A DNA stretch of 64,000 nt, from assembly GCA_048013815.1 (NCBI GenBank), contig CM106585.1, positions 6,696,001-6,760,000 on the forward strand. Direction: 5' to 3'. The notes beneath the pieces were generated by a model. It was given only the letters and a program-made list of their open reading frames with translations. It ran no database searches and had not been told where the DNA came from. The position numbers were made by a program, and so were the translations under genes. Below, piece by piece: positions 13,171 through 24,599 of this stretch. Source of the stretch: Setoptus koraiensis. Lineage: Eukaryota > Arthropoda. How positions within the stretch are numbered: the first letter of the stretch is position 1; the number at the start of each line of letters is the position of its first letter.

Positions 13171-14429
13171 GTGAAAGCGACAACACAGACGCAGGGCGAA
13201 TGGTTTGGCATGCAAACAATGCCATTCACCTGTGCAAGCCGTAACGTGCTGGTCGTTAGCCCGATATTGCGATTGGATAATTTGCATATTCATTCATTAG
13301 CTGGTCGGCGTCATTTATTGACTGTTGGCTTGAGTCGTCATTTAATCACACACGCACACTTGCTACTGTTTGCGCTGGCCAATTGATGGCCAGCCGATTA
13401 GACGGAGGCCAGCGCCGCATTTTATTGCATGGTTTCCAGTGACTTTAAACACTTTGCCATCGACATAATTAATGTCAAAACTCACCTTTTTATTTTGCTA
13501 TTGCCTCGGGTGCTTGTGGCGCGCTTGTTGCTTGCAGATTCGTTGTCTTGTGGGGCTCGTGTTTCTTTTTTGTCCGGCCCGGCGGCGTGCAATGCGTTGG
13601 CCGATCTAATTTGCTGCGATTTTGATTTTGACTATTAATTATTATTATTATTGACGCTGGCTGGCTGGCCGATTGAGTGATGTTTCGCTTGGAATCGATT
13701 TTTTTATTTCGCTTGATACGCTGACGGTGATGAGGCTGTCGCTTGTACCCGGAACCTGAGCTCAAACTGCTCAACTTGACATATTTAATAGTTTCTATAT
13801 AATATATAATTGAACAGTTGCGATGATACTAAACTGATAACAGTGAACTGATAAAAGACACTTGTCGCTGTCGGCTGGCAGTTTCCTTTTGTAGCATCAG
13901 TTGGTGCGATCCGATCGTTGGGATCACTTAAATCACTTTGACTGTTAGGTGGTCGTGGCGTGTGTAATAACAGTTCTTTTGCGTTATTTCTTCTCGAAAT
14001 TATCTATCATATAATTACAATGTGTGTGTGTGTTGTGCGTCGATTGAGATCAAGGCTCTCAACTGGATGCCACTCGATGAGATTTGATTGTTGCTCGACT
14101 TGTTGATTTGACTTGACTTGAGGCTAACACAATAACAGCAACAATAATAGTAGTAATAATAAGCGATGATTTAGCTTGACGCAAGCAAGCCGACAGGTGA
14201 TTCCAGTCAAGTGTCGCCGACTCGGTGACCGCTCGACTTTGTCAATTGTGACTGACACTTGCGAGTGGCGTCAGTTGCTGAGTGGTCAAGTGGTCAGTGG
14301 TGGCATCGGTGCATCATTGGCGTTGGCGAGCGTTTGCACTGTCGAGCTGTCGGCCTGTGAGAGACTGTTGTTGCAGTTGCGCAATCTGGTGTGTGACTGA
14401 AACTTGTCGTCTTCTTTTCGCGGCTTCTC

Positions 14430-14517
14430 GCCGATGTTCGTTGCTTCTCGTTGCTTCTCGCTGCTTCTCGCTGATTTTCGTTGCTTCTCGCGGCTCTCGC
14501 TGCTTCTCGCGGCTTCG
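14430..14517. repeat. 10-base TTGCTTCTCG repeat
   Basis: About eight degenerate copies of TTGCTTCTCG or CTGCTTCTCG. The 10-base period changes frame in each unit, which argues against a coding role. Confidence 0.8.
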
Positions 14518-15507
14518 CTGGGCCCCCGTCGGCTTGCCGACTTTCGGGTGGCTGTCGTCGGAGCGAAAGATGGGCGGCTCTACTGCTGCTCCGGTGTGTA
14601 GAGGTCGCAATCGGACGCTCTAGCTGCTGGAGATAAACGGTCGAGTCAGTTGTCCACTGTGCGCTCAAAGTTGGCCAAATCTAATATGAAACAGCTAATT
14701 TCGCTAATACAATTGGCCGAGTGGCGCGCCCCAACTAACTAACTAACTTACTAACTAGCCAACTATTAAGATTGTTAAGATTGCGCACACGCTGTTTGTT
14801 GTTGTTGCCGTTGTTGTTGCTGTTGCTTTATCGCTGCCTACTCTTTGTCCATGCACCTTATTGCATCATTGGGCTTGAAACTGGCCGACTCACTGGCAAG
14901 CTAACTGGCTGGCTGACTGGCTGGCTGCGAATAAACTGACTGGCGCTCGCTAACAAGTTGAACCACTGGCAAGCTGAGCCCGGCTGAGACAAACTGAAAC
15001 AAACTGGAGACGATAACGACCAACAACAAACTTATCAACTTACAAAATACAATAAATATACAGCACAGGTGACTCAACCAATTCAGTCACTGAATTTCAG
15101 TGTGTGTGTGTGTGTTGCATCACACCAACACTGGCACTGATTCCATTCGAATTTCCAATGTATAACAGCGAATAATATATTACATAATATATATAATATG
15201 GTACAGATATAGTAATACAGATATTACATAATAATAACAGACACACTGGCGGCATATACTGACAGCGAGCAACGCATTACATGCTGCTAATGCGCATAAT
15301 GGTAATGATAATAATACTAATACTAATCTACTGAATCACCGCCACTGATACATCGAGCCCACAACCTGGATACAGCTCTCACAGCTGATCATCGTCGGTG
15401 CAACAAGTGCACCACAAATAATAAAGCTCGCAAGCCTGCTTACACACTACAACCGATAATGATTATGAGGCAAGCGGCCGCCGTACAGGCTGTCGCTGCA
15501 GGGCCGG

Positions 15508-15684
15508 CTTCTTTCGGCTTCTTCGGCTTCTTTCGGCTTCTTCGCTCCTTCGGCTTCTTCGCTCCTTCGGCTTCTTCGCTCCTTCGGCTTCTTCGCTCCT
15601 TCGGCTTCTTCGCTTCTTCGCTTCCTCGGCTCCGTCGGCTTCTCCGGCTCCGTCGGCTTCTCCGGCTCCGTCGGCTTCTTTCTT
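15508..15684. repeat. 17-base TTCTTCGCTCCTTCGGC minisatellite
   Basis: Shorter TTCGGCTTC words lead into about four near-identical 17-base units, followed by 18-base TCCGTCGGCTTCTCCGGC units. All three frames stay open because T-C-G-rich triplets rarely make stops, which gives the long Arg/Ser/Lys/Glu-rich shadow frames on both strands. Confidence 0.85.
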
Positions 15685-15822
15685 TCGCGAGTCGCGAGTC
15701 GCGCTTGCCGTTTTCCGCTCGCCGTCGAATTTCGGAGGCGAACCTTCCAATTTCGAAGGCGTCCATTTCGGCTAATGGAACGGCTAATGGAAGTCGCAAA
15801 ACGGCAGAAACTGTCTCGGCCG

Positions 15823-15872
15823 CTCTTCGCGGGCCGCCCTTCGCGGGCCGCCCTTCGCGGGCCGCCCTTCGT
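15823..15872. repeat. 14-base GCGGGCCGCCCTTC repeat
   Basis: About three and a half near-identical GC-rich units. Confidence 0.85.
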
Positions 15873-16019
15873 CCGCCTCCCCTCGCCGAGAGCGGCCGCA
15901 ACTCCCACCATGTGCCCGCTCAGGCTCGCTCGCCCAAACTGGCTAATGAGCTAGGCGGGACTTGGCTCCACCGCTCGGCCGGCTCAACCTGCGGCGGCTC
16001 ACCTGAGCTACCTGAGCTG

Positions 16020-16021
<2 letters not shown>

Positions 16022-16070
<49 letters not shown>
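16022..16070. repeat. GT microsatellite
   Basis: About 24 uninterrupted GT units. Confidence 0.95.
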
Positions 16071-16115
16071 GTAGCGGCGTTGCTCAACGGCATGACACAC
16101 AACAGGCGAGCCAGT

Positions 16116-16140
16116 CACAGCCGTATGACATACGGCTGTG
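16116..16140. repeat. Perfect 25-base palindrome
   Basis: Twelve-base arms, CACAGCCGTATG and its complement, flank a single A. The arrangement is the same as at 11689 and 17336. Confidence 0.95.
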
Positions 16141-16914
16141 GCTGATAACGACCGACGAATGCGAATGTGAGCCAATATGAGCCGCCGATGGCCGCACAAA
16201 ATATCCTCATATATCCTCTATGAGCACACTATGTATGCGCCAGCCAACCGTTATCCACTAACAAGCAATTGCGCCAATCTAGCTTGCCGTTCGCGGGCGC
16301 CGCCTGTAAACGACGCTTACATAACCGTCCGGCCAAAGTCACACAACCGAACAGATTGTCCGTGCCAGATAACACACGCCAGAGCTGGCCAGAATCACGC
16401 ACCGGCCAGCAGTGATAAACGATGGCGCTGGCGAGACGACGAAGTCCACATTGTAATAATAGTGCAACAATTAACCACCTTCATGCCGGCTATTATTATA
16501 TCTCTGACATATAATCATACATAACCATGTAATCAGCATAAGCAGCCAAAGTGCTATTATCTTTGGGCACGCTCTTGCACTGTTGGACTAGGAACCAACA
16601 CACACACACACACTGAGGGCCCGGCAACAATATCGGTCGGGCTGGGCACCGGCCGATACCCCGACCAACTAACGTATCACATCATATGTATGTATGCATA
16701 AATGTAAATATAAGTTGCAATCGATTGCCCACTGCAACAATGTTGCCAATGGGCCGCATCAGCACTGTCCCACTGCCGGCGTGTTTGAATTATGCACATT
16801 ACAATTGCATTAGCATCATTATTACCGTTATTATTTTGATTATCATCATCCTTGATTATTGTTACGTAAGCGCACAACATCTCTGATCGTAATAATAGCC
16901 GGCCTCGCAGGCGG

Positions 16915-16985
16915 CTGCTCGCCTGTTCTGCCCGCTCTCGCCTGTTCTGCCCGCTCTCGCCTGTTCTGTCCAGTCTCGCCTGTTC
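16915..16985. repeat. 19-base CTCGCCTGTTCTGCCCG-type repeat
   Basis: Three to four copies of a 19-base unit with a CGCCTGTTCTG core. Confidence 0.8.
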
Positions 16986-17116
16986 GGTGCGGTCCCACCG
17001 GTTCCGGGCCGGGCCGGCCCGACGCGCAAACACCGCTGCAAGTCTCTAACACTGTTAGACTGACAGTCTGCACCCGACCGGCTCAACTGTTGCAGTTGTG
17101 AGCGTCTGGCTGGCAG

Positions 17117-17172
17117 TCTCACAAGTCTCACAAGTCTCACAAGTCTCACAAGTCTCACAAGTCTCACAAGTC
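17117..17172. repeat. 9-base TCTCACAAG repeat
   Basis: Six to seven nearly identical 9-base units in direct tandem without spacers. On - it encodes Leu-Val-Arg runs. It is a minisatellite. Confidence 0.95.
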
Positions 17173-17335
17173 GCACAAGTTGTTGTGAATCACAACGAAT
17201 AACAGGTAATGAAGCCCGAGCAACTTGTAAATTAACTGTATCACCACTTGTTGTTGTTGTTGCTACATCTCATAGCTCTGCGAATCTATTATGCAATAAC
17301 ACTTTTACGCAGTTGCAGGCCGGCACAAGTGACTG

Positions 17336-17360
17336 GCATGATGCAACTGTTGCATCATGC
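17336..17360. repeat. Perfect 25-base palindrome
   Basis: Twelve-base arms, GCATGATGCAAC and its complement, around a single T. Confidence 0.95.
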
Positions 17361-19376
17361 TGGCGTCCATAGAGAGTGATGAGAATCGACAATGAGAATA
17401 CTGAGACAACTTGGCAATTCACTTATATATCGGCACAAATCTGCTGCCGATATAAGGCCTTCCATTCGTGCCCCTTCCTGTTTCGGCCGCATTCCACGAA
17501 AATGCTCGCCGGTCTGCTGTTGTAATCGGCCTCCAATCGGTGCCAATGTCCACCGCTTGTTAACGAATAACTCGTCTGAATAGTGAAGCCGCTCGTGATA
17601 GTGCTTGCATAGTGCTCGCTCGCCACCACACTCCGGCCAACAATGTGATCGCACAATTAAAGGGCCCGCAATCGACAATTTGAGCTGTTGCTAGCTCGCT
17701 AATCCAATGATATTGCGCAATAATCGCAACATTATCCTTTATTATTATAATTACTATTATTATAATGATATTACATCTTATGATAATAATCACAAAAAGC
17801 CTGGCGAGCATGCCTGAGCTGGCCAACTGTATCGCTGGTCGGCTTTTCGGCCGATACTGTTTCCCATGGCAACGTGTTCACGGCAACAGCAGCAACAACA
17901 ACAGCAACAACAAGGGCCACTGCAACAGGAAATCTTCGCTCTCGCTCCTTTGTTTGATAATGTTGTCAGGAATAAAATAATGTTGTTGACAGCGACCCCC
18001 TCTCGGCTTATTGTCCGTCACTTTCGTCATTGAGAGCCGAGCCGGGCCGGGCCGAACCGCACCGCACAAGTTCATTGCAATGCTGACGTGTCCGTCCGAC
18101 AGCCGACCGTCGCCTCGTCAATCGACACTCGTAATCATTCCAACTTATCGCGCGTTCTTCGTTGCAGTTCGCTGACGGATTTTCTCAGTCAATGGTGGTG
18201 AGAAATGCCAAGTTGCGATCAATCGAGCGTACGAACGATGGCATTTTGTTGCAAAGATCAGCCAGGCAAAACGATATGTCTCAAAAGTCGCGATCATTGG
18301 CGGCAATCAGACGCTTTCTCCCATCGACCGTCATCATTCACTTCGGGGCCCCGGATGAAACCCGCTCACCCGCCGACCGGAGCGCTGCGGGCGTTCATTT
18401 TGCTTGACTCGACGAGCGATGTGTGTTGCTATTGATTAACTTATCCAATTGTTAATTTATGTAATTGAATTACGTACATTCGTCGTACATTAGCGAAATG
18501 AGCATGAATTTTCAATTAGCCGAAATTGAATTTGCCCTAGCTAAAATTAGTTTTTTTGGCGCACGCGAGCATCGCAGCATCAATCATGGGCATAGTCTCA
18601 TTATTTTGGCCATTCTGGTGTCGGTTGCGAGATAAGTGCAACAGATAGCCCGGCACTGGTCAGCTAAATGACGTCTCCTCTGCAAAGGTGTAATATCCCA
18701 TTCAATGTGATGCAATTTTTTTTTCTTCATCTCTGCTCATCGCAAGCTCGAGCCTGGCAAAAAAATAGGCGATTTTTTGTTGCAAAACAGGGTTGGCTTG
18801 ACAGCACCCTCGCGTTTGTCCGGATCTCATCATGTATAGAAAATGTGTATTACAGACACGGTATATATATTCGAATTTGAATATTTGAAAGCGGCGCAGA
18901 TTTTCACTTGTCCAACTTGTGAGATTGTAGATAACAGTTTAAATTGGCGAATTATCGCTGAGTCTTGTAAACTGATGATTTCGCCGACTTGATCGCCAAC
19001 GATTCCTGATTAAATAACTTGGCATTGGCACCCTCGCAACACAAACTTCTTTTTTCTTTTATTCGCTACGAACAACCAGTTGTTGCTCACAATGCTGGCT
19101 TAATATAAACGGGCAGGTAACTTAAATTAAATCGCAACACTAATAATAGGCACTGCTCAGGCAACAATGGAACAATCGACCATTAAACTAGATCCAGACT
19201 ACGCTATGACCAAGGTCAGAGAGTGGCCAATGCCGTCGCAAATTCAAACGGCAAACAAACTGCTTAATACTAAAGTAAAACAATTGATTAATTTATTGTT
19301 TCTCATGCGAATAGATTAAGAGATTTACAAGAGTTAGCGCAGCAATAACAAACAACAACAATGATGATGATGAGCT

Positions 19377-21666
19377 TCAGCTTGCCGGCCCGAACATCTC
19401 ACAAAATTTTTTCACATAATGTTCGCATTGTTCTCCCTCGACAAAAGCTGCCGACCCTCTTAATCTGATGTTTCTATATTCAAAATATCGAAAAATATTG
19501 TAAAACAGGTTGTGTTGTCCCGTCTCTAAGGCACTCGCAAAAAATTGTCTCGCCGACACCGTGTCGACGTTTCCATTTGATTCTAGAAAACTCAGGGCTT
19601 TCATCAGTTGATTTTGTGACAATAACACATCGACAATTTCCTCATTGGCGGTCGATAAACGGCTCAGCATGTCGAGGCCAAGCTGAACGAAATCGGGGTA
19701 TATGGAGCTGAGAGATAGCAGAAGACAGGATAATTGTTTTGAATCCGTGAACATTCTCGCAACAATCAATTGGTGCAACTGATAAAATTGTCCACCTCTC
19801 ACTAGGCAATCAATCAATTGTTTGTATATGGCATATTCCACAAATTTATGATGTCTCTTCAACGAGAATATGTACTCCAATATTACTGATGACACATATC
19901 TAACACATTCAGACGTCTACGCGGTGATCGCAGATGGATGAAAAATAATTGAGATATTTTGGTTAGAGAGCGGCCATTGAATTGGTAACCAATCAATCAA
20001 AATTTAGGCCGTAATTTCTGACTGCATACTTTACCTGGTACTTTTCTTCGCCGTCGAATTGCTGCAACACGCCGTGATAAACGTCCAATTGATCTATTTT
20101 GACTTTATAGTTGCCTATTGTTGAAATGGCTTTGAAAGGTAGCAAGTCCTTCGAAGTATCTCGGTCCAGAGTGGTCGCCGGCGACGGTGACGTTGTCAAT
20201 TGTGGCGACACAGACTGATCCCTTTGATTGTCGTTCTCTGCTATAGTCATGTGACTGAGTTTCTCGAATATGTTGGACATCTCCTCGAGCGGATTAAGAT
20301 TGTTCTCAATGGCTGCACCTGTCGTAGACCATCGGCATGTTTCTTGGGCGAGCTTACGACACTTTTTAATAATGTGATACTTGGCTTTTCGGCGTAAAGC
20401 TAAAAAATCCAACAGTAAATCTTGGTCGCTGATAGATTCTATCATCACGTTGAGATCTATTTTGAGTTTCCACAATAGACCTTTTTTGGCGTCAATGATA
20501 TAATTTGGCTGAAAGAATACCCAGCTGATGGAATAAAGCTCAGGATTAACACTCGTGGTATCGCCACTATTGGTGGGTGCGGACTCTGACTGCTTGACAA
20601 CTATTGGTCTGGCATCAAGAACAGACTTGTAATGATTGAGAAGATTACTTTTTTCCGTTTGATACAATTCTATATCGTAGAGCAGACTAGTTTTTGAGGG
20701 TTGATCGTGCACTATAATCAAATCGTCTAGAATATTTATTGCGAATCTGCCATTCATATTCAAATCAAGAATATGAGTTTTGGTTGTTTGGCCACCACGT
20801 GAATCAACCGTGTAAATCAGCACTTGAGCGCCTGTCGAGTTCTTATTGAGCATCTCATGTTGTAATACTAGTAATCTTATCTTCCCGTAAATCGTGCTAA
20901 TAGTAACATTCTTCTCCAGCAACGGCGAACTAGATTCATTGTCCAATCTTTGCCATGGTCCATCTACTTCAAATTTAGTCAATCTAACGACCTGCTTCAG
21001 GTTAAACTTATATGGTTGTATGACACTACCAGAGGAGCTGGTAGACACCATCAGTATAGGACCCTCGGAGGTCACTTGTTTCTGGTGGTCGATACCTGGT
21101 TGAAAAACAAACCAATTGGTGCTGGACGAGAATATTTTCACTGATTCTAAGGATTGTTTATCTCGTTTGACATGATAATATTCAATGCTAAAATTGGTAA
21201 CAATAACAATATCACTATCACTTGTCCAAATGTATCCAAAAATTGAACTGTTCTTGTAATTGACTGATTGACGATAGCTCAAATTAGGATCCAGGGTGTA
21301 AATATCTTGGCCCCCAACCAGCTTATAGTGGACATTTCTAAATTCTATGAAATCTTGGCCAGTTTGGTAGGCCAGTATGGAATGAGCTGGATTGAATTTT
21401 ATAGATATCACTCTCTTTCTAGTTGGCAGATTTAATGTGAGCCTCCATTGGATATTGATGGCATTTTGGAAGTTGATTTCCACTATGTCGTCTCTCAGGT
21501 TTCTATTGTCCTTTCTGGTAGTTATAATCTCGTGATTATATTCATCGAAGAATATGGATACTTTGGGCGACACTGGCTCAAATTTGAGGCAATCCTCCGG
21601 GTCCAGGTACAATGGAGGCTCCTTCATCTCTTGTTCACTCGGAGATTGTTTAGAGGCGGAACCCAT
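19377..21666 (-). CDS. RMC1: RMC1 (regulator of MON1-CCZ1; C18orf8/Mic1 family)
   Basis: Subunit of the MON1-CCZ1-RMC1 complex, the Rab7 exchange factor of late endosomes and autophagosomes (family knowledge). Two exons are supported: 21666-20035 and 19916-19377. The 117-base intron has GTAAAG and CGCGTAG ends in phase 0. The product is about 723 residues; human RMC1 is a little over 650. The N-terminal exon carries the beta-propeller-like part, with family words such as VSIFFDE near residue 37, FGYIWTSDSDIV near 143 and LLVLQHE near 267. The second exon carries the Mic1 domain, with KQLSCLLLSLSSIYP, STANEEIVDVLLSQ and FRYFEYRNIRLRGSAAF, which align well with the human C-terminus. The ATG at 21664-21666 is the first in frame. 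A - strand AATAAA lies near 19,290. A Ser/Thr-rich linker sits near residues 480-510. It runs convergent to the desert and divergent from the Ly6 gene. Very sure of family. Confidence 0.95.
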
Positions 21667-21806
21667 ATTTTCAGGTAGACAATAAAGTGTTTGTCAATCA
21701 TCAATCGACCGTTCACTGACGAAAAAAGTGTCCTCTTTCTAAAATAAAAACCATTTGCTCTACAATATTCGGATAACGCTTCAGGACCTGATGGCTTGCA
21801 AATCAA

Positions 21807-23120
21807 AAGATCAAAAAAAAATCAAAACATTGATCAGCTGTTGCGCCAGCCGATCAAATGTTGCAACTCACGGGGCACACTCTAGGAATGTCTCGTGTAG
21901 TGGACATCGGATCCTACTAAGTTATTATTAGTAATAACAATATACTATATAATATTACCGCCGTTTTACGGCAAAACTTGACAATAGTTGCTGCAGAAGT
22001 TGAGCCGAGTTGCCAATGAAGCTTCCCTGGCTGATATTCTGTAAACAAAGTATTTTGTAAAAAAAGACCCCTCAATGTAATCGGGGGCCATGACAATGTC
22101 GGCATCTCAACCTCATCCATATTGACCTGGCTGCCTGGCGTCTGAGCTCCGATCAACCACGAGCTGCTCTGCATTCAAATATCTCTTGATCGGATGAGCC
22201 TCAACAGATAGATTGCCCGACACCACGAGACTGGTTTCCGCTATGAGCATCAGTTCGCCTCATTGTACCAATGCCAATCATGGGAGCCCCGCACCGTTGC
22301 ACCGTCGTTGCATTGCATCATGCGTGTTGGCCAATGCTGGCCAGCATTGTCTTTAATTGATTATTTATATCATGCATTTTCCATGCATTCCATCTCCAAA
22401 TGCCCTGACCCGACCCGATCAAAGTGTGGGTTTGATGCCCGAAACGACCGCCGTGCGCACGCCACATGTGTGAGTCACCCTGCGATGCGGACGTTAGAGC
22501 AAGGCGGAAACCCAGCCTAGCGGTCACACCTCAATACCCGTCCTCGCCCAAGCGGCAATGTTGTTTTGTCGGATGGAACCCTGTTGATGCACACACACAC
22601 TACACACACAGACAAGGTGGTAACCACTGAGTGGTTGTTGTGTAAGAGCACAGGTAAATTGTGCGTAACCGTGCACCACTACTTGCTTCTTCTTTTCACT
22701 TCGGCAGCCATGAGCTCTCTTCCACCGCCCATTATTGTTATTCGCGTAGATACATACAAATACATATACAAATACAAATTAAATATCAAACATAACACAC
22801 AGCTTAGCTGCGATTTGCATATGAGTCAGATAGGAGCCACTTGTGGAGGAATCAAGCTCGATCACAGCAATAAATAATAGGCCAATTAACATTATATCAC
22901 CACCAATCTAGCCAGGCAAAATCAGACAGTTATCAATTAGTGCTGTTGTTTTTGCATAATTACACTGCATCGTGAGATGGACAATTTATGTCGGCGACAA
23001 AGGAAATATTTCTAGCGCTTGCACACTTGAATTCCTAAAATTGTGAATGATTGCTAAAACACTGCCACAGTTGAGAAAACAATTTTCACATGACAACGAG
23101 CAACAACATTACACAATAAC
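21807..23120. other. Intergenic, no gene seen
   Basis: Lies between the divergent RMC1 and Ly6 genes, so it should hold both promoters. Short open frames on both strands show no known domain. There is a short CA-rich stretch near 22,590-22,610 and nothing else notable. Confidence 0.5.
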
Positions 23121-23948
23121 ATGTTACTCTACAGCAACAATAGCATTCTATTAGTTTTTAGCTCCATATTGGCATACGTGTCACCAGGTAAGCAGCCGGC
23201 ATGAAAGCCTCGTTCGGCAGATTCGATTGATATATATATATATGATAGTAATATGTAATTGTTTCTCTCCAATTGTTTTCAAATTGCATAGTTATCTCTA
23301 TTTGGTGTTACTCGTGCATTAGCAACCAGCCCGGATGCTCGGAAAACAGTGTCAGCTGGCTCATACACGGTAGTGTTACCTGTCCAAAGGAGGACGACAA
23401 ATGCGTCAAGATAATAGAGAGGCGTCAGAGTATGTCATCCGTTCACTTGCATACTATTGTTAAGCCGACGCACCGATCAATTCTTCCACTAACCAAATTA
23501 TCTGTTAATCTTATCTATCCACGACGATTCTGTCTCAATCAATTAGGCGATGTTTTCATTATCAGAGATTGCCTCTCCAATATCATGTACTCGAGGCCCG
23601 ATATACCTGGAGATAAGTACGAAGGCTGCAGACCGGCAGCGCCGAATCCTAAAATAGGTGTCAATGTCTTCAATAACATCAAGGAATTAGATCTCAAAAT
23701 GTAAGTAAACCACTTACGCATGCACTCACATCTTGTCATCTCAAGACCAAACTATCACTCATACAAAAAAATGTTTCTTCATTTGATCTACTACCTCCAC
23801 TCACAGGGATAATTACGATAACGCCACATACTGTTTTTGTGAATTCGACCAATGGTGCAACTCGGCCAAATCAATACAACCCTCCCAATTGTTAGTTTTA
23901 ACGCTGACAGTAATGATTCTAGTATTCACAAGTAAATATGTTACTTGA
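23121..23948 (+). CDS. Ly6/quiver-like GPI-anchored protein
   Basis: Three exons: 23121-23187, 23292-23700 and 23807-23948. Introns have GTAAGC/TAG and GTAAGT/CAG ends and the phases fit, giving 205 residues. Exon 1 is a signal peptide ([20 protein letters not shown]). Exon 2 starts at the first disulphide cysteines (WCYSC) and carries further Cys, including CPKEDDKC and GCRP. Exon 3 has the closing [11 protein letters not shown] motif typical of Ly6/uPAR folds of the quiver/sleepless type, then a hydrophobic tail that looks like a GPI-anchor signal. Insect relatives act at the cell surface on ion channels, receptors or septate junctions; I cannot assign this one to a named member. Exon 2 carries a less usual segment between the Cys pairs, about residues 75-105 (His, Pro and Arg rich). 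Family call is firm, function unknown. Confidence 0.88.
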
Positions 23949-24599
23949 GCTAGAAAGATTGATATGAAAATCACATTTCACCTTCCGAATAGTGGCTTCA
24001 GGTACAATGCACTGAGTGCAAACAAGATTTGTCTAAATTTTAGAACAGACAGGTTAAGTCAACTGCCGCATTGTATTGAGCGACGAATTGTCCTTATTGT
24101 TTGTTGATGAATAATATCCTTGAATACTTATCATGTCGGTGGGCTTATAAACATACATTTGTACAGATATATAAATACACATATTATATATGTATGTATT
24201 TATTATATATATATATATATATATGTAATTACTATTATTACGGTTTGAATGAGAATGCCCAAAGGTGTCCTTTCGTGTATTTTCATCGGTGCCAGGGCCG
24301 TCGCTCGAGTTGAGCACAGAGATTTAGAGTCAGCTGCACAGAGTAGGGTTTCAATAAACTAAACAGGTGACCTAAAAGATCACAGCCATAACAGATTGTC
24401 TGTCTATTTAACATCATCAGATATAACCAATGTTGTATAATACCGATGTGTTTTTATAGAAATGTTTTTATGAAACTGCTAGTAATCACAAAAGCTATAT
24501 TTTGAATGTGACCTTTTCAGCGTTTTCATATAATCCCGCCAGTGTGTTGTTGAGACCAGTCACAGTAAAAACACGTGGACCTTGTTAATAAAAAAAAAC

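Larger units (their letters stand above)
1..19300. other. Gene-free, repeat-rich, GC-richer region
   Basis: I see no exon with convincing protein similarity on either strand. Long open frames here are made of simple repeats (polyglutamine, polyleucine, Arg/Ser-rich) or have no recognisable domain. Composition changes near 18.4-19.3 kb: to the left are many GGCC, GAGCG and CAA/CAG words, and to the right is AT-richer gene-dense DNA. The region holds tandem repeats, palindromes and recurrent E-box-like and bZIP-like words, listed separately. It may be an intergenic regulatory stretch or a very long intron of a gene outside the window; the sequence cannot decide. Confidence 0.6.

Noticed and set aside
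15440-16145. Long Arg/Lys/Glu/Ser-rich frames on both strands
   Set aside because: The 17-base minisatellite keeps all frames open; the protein sequences are repeat translations.
17117-17172. CRISPR-like regularly spaced repeat
   Set aside because: Direct 9-base tandem units without spacers in animal DNA; a minisatellite.
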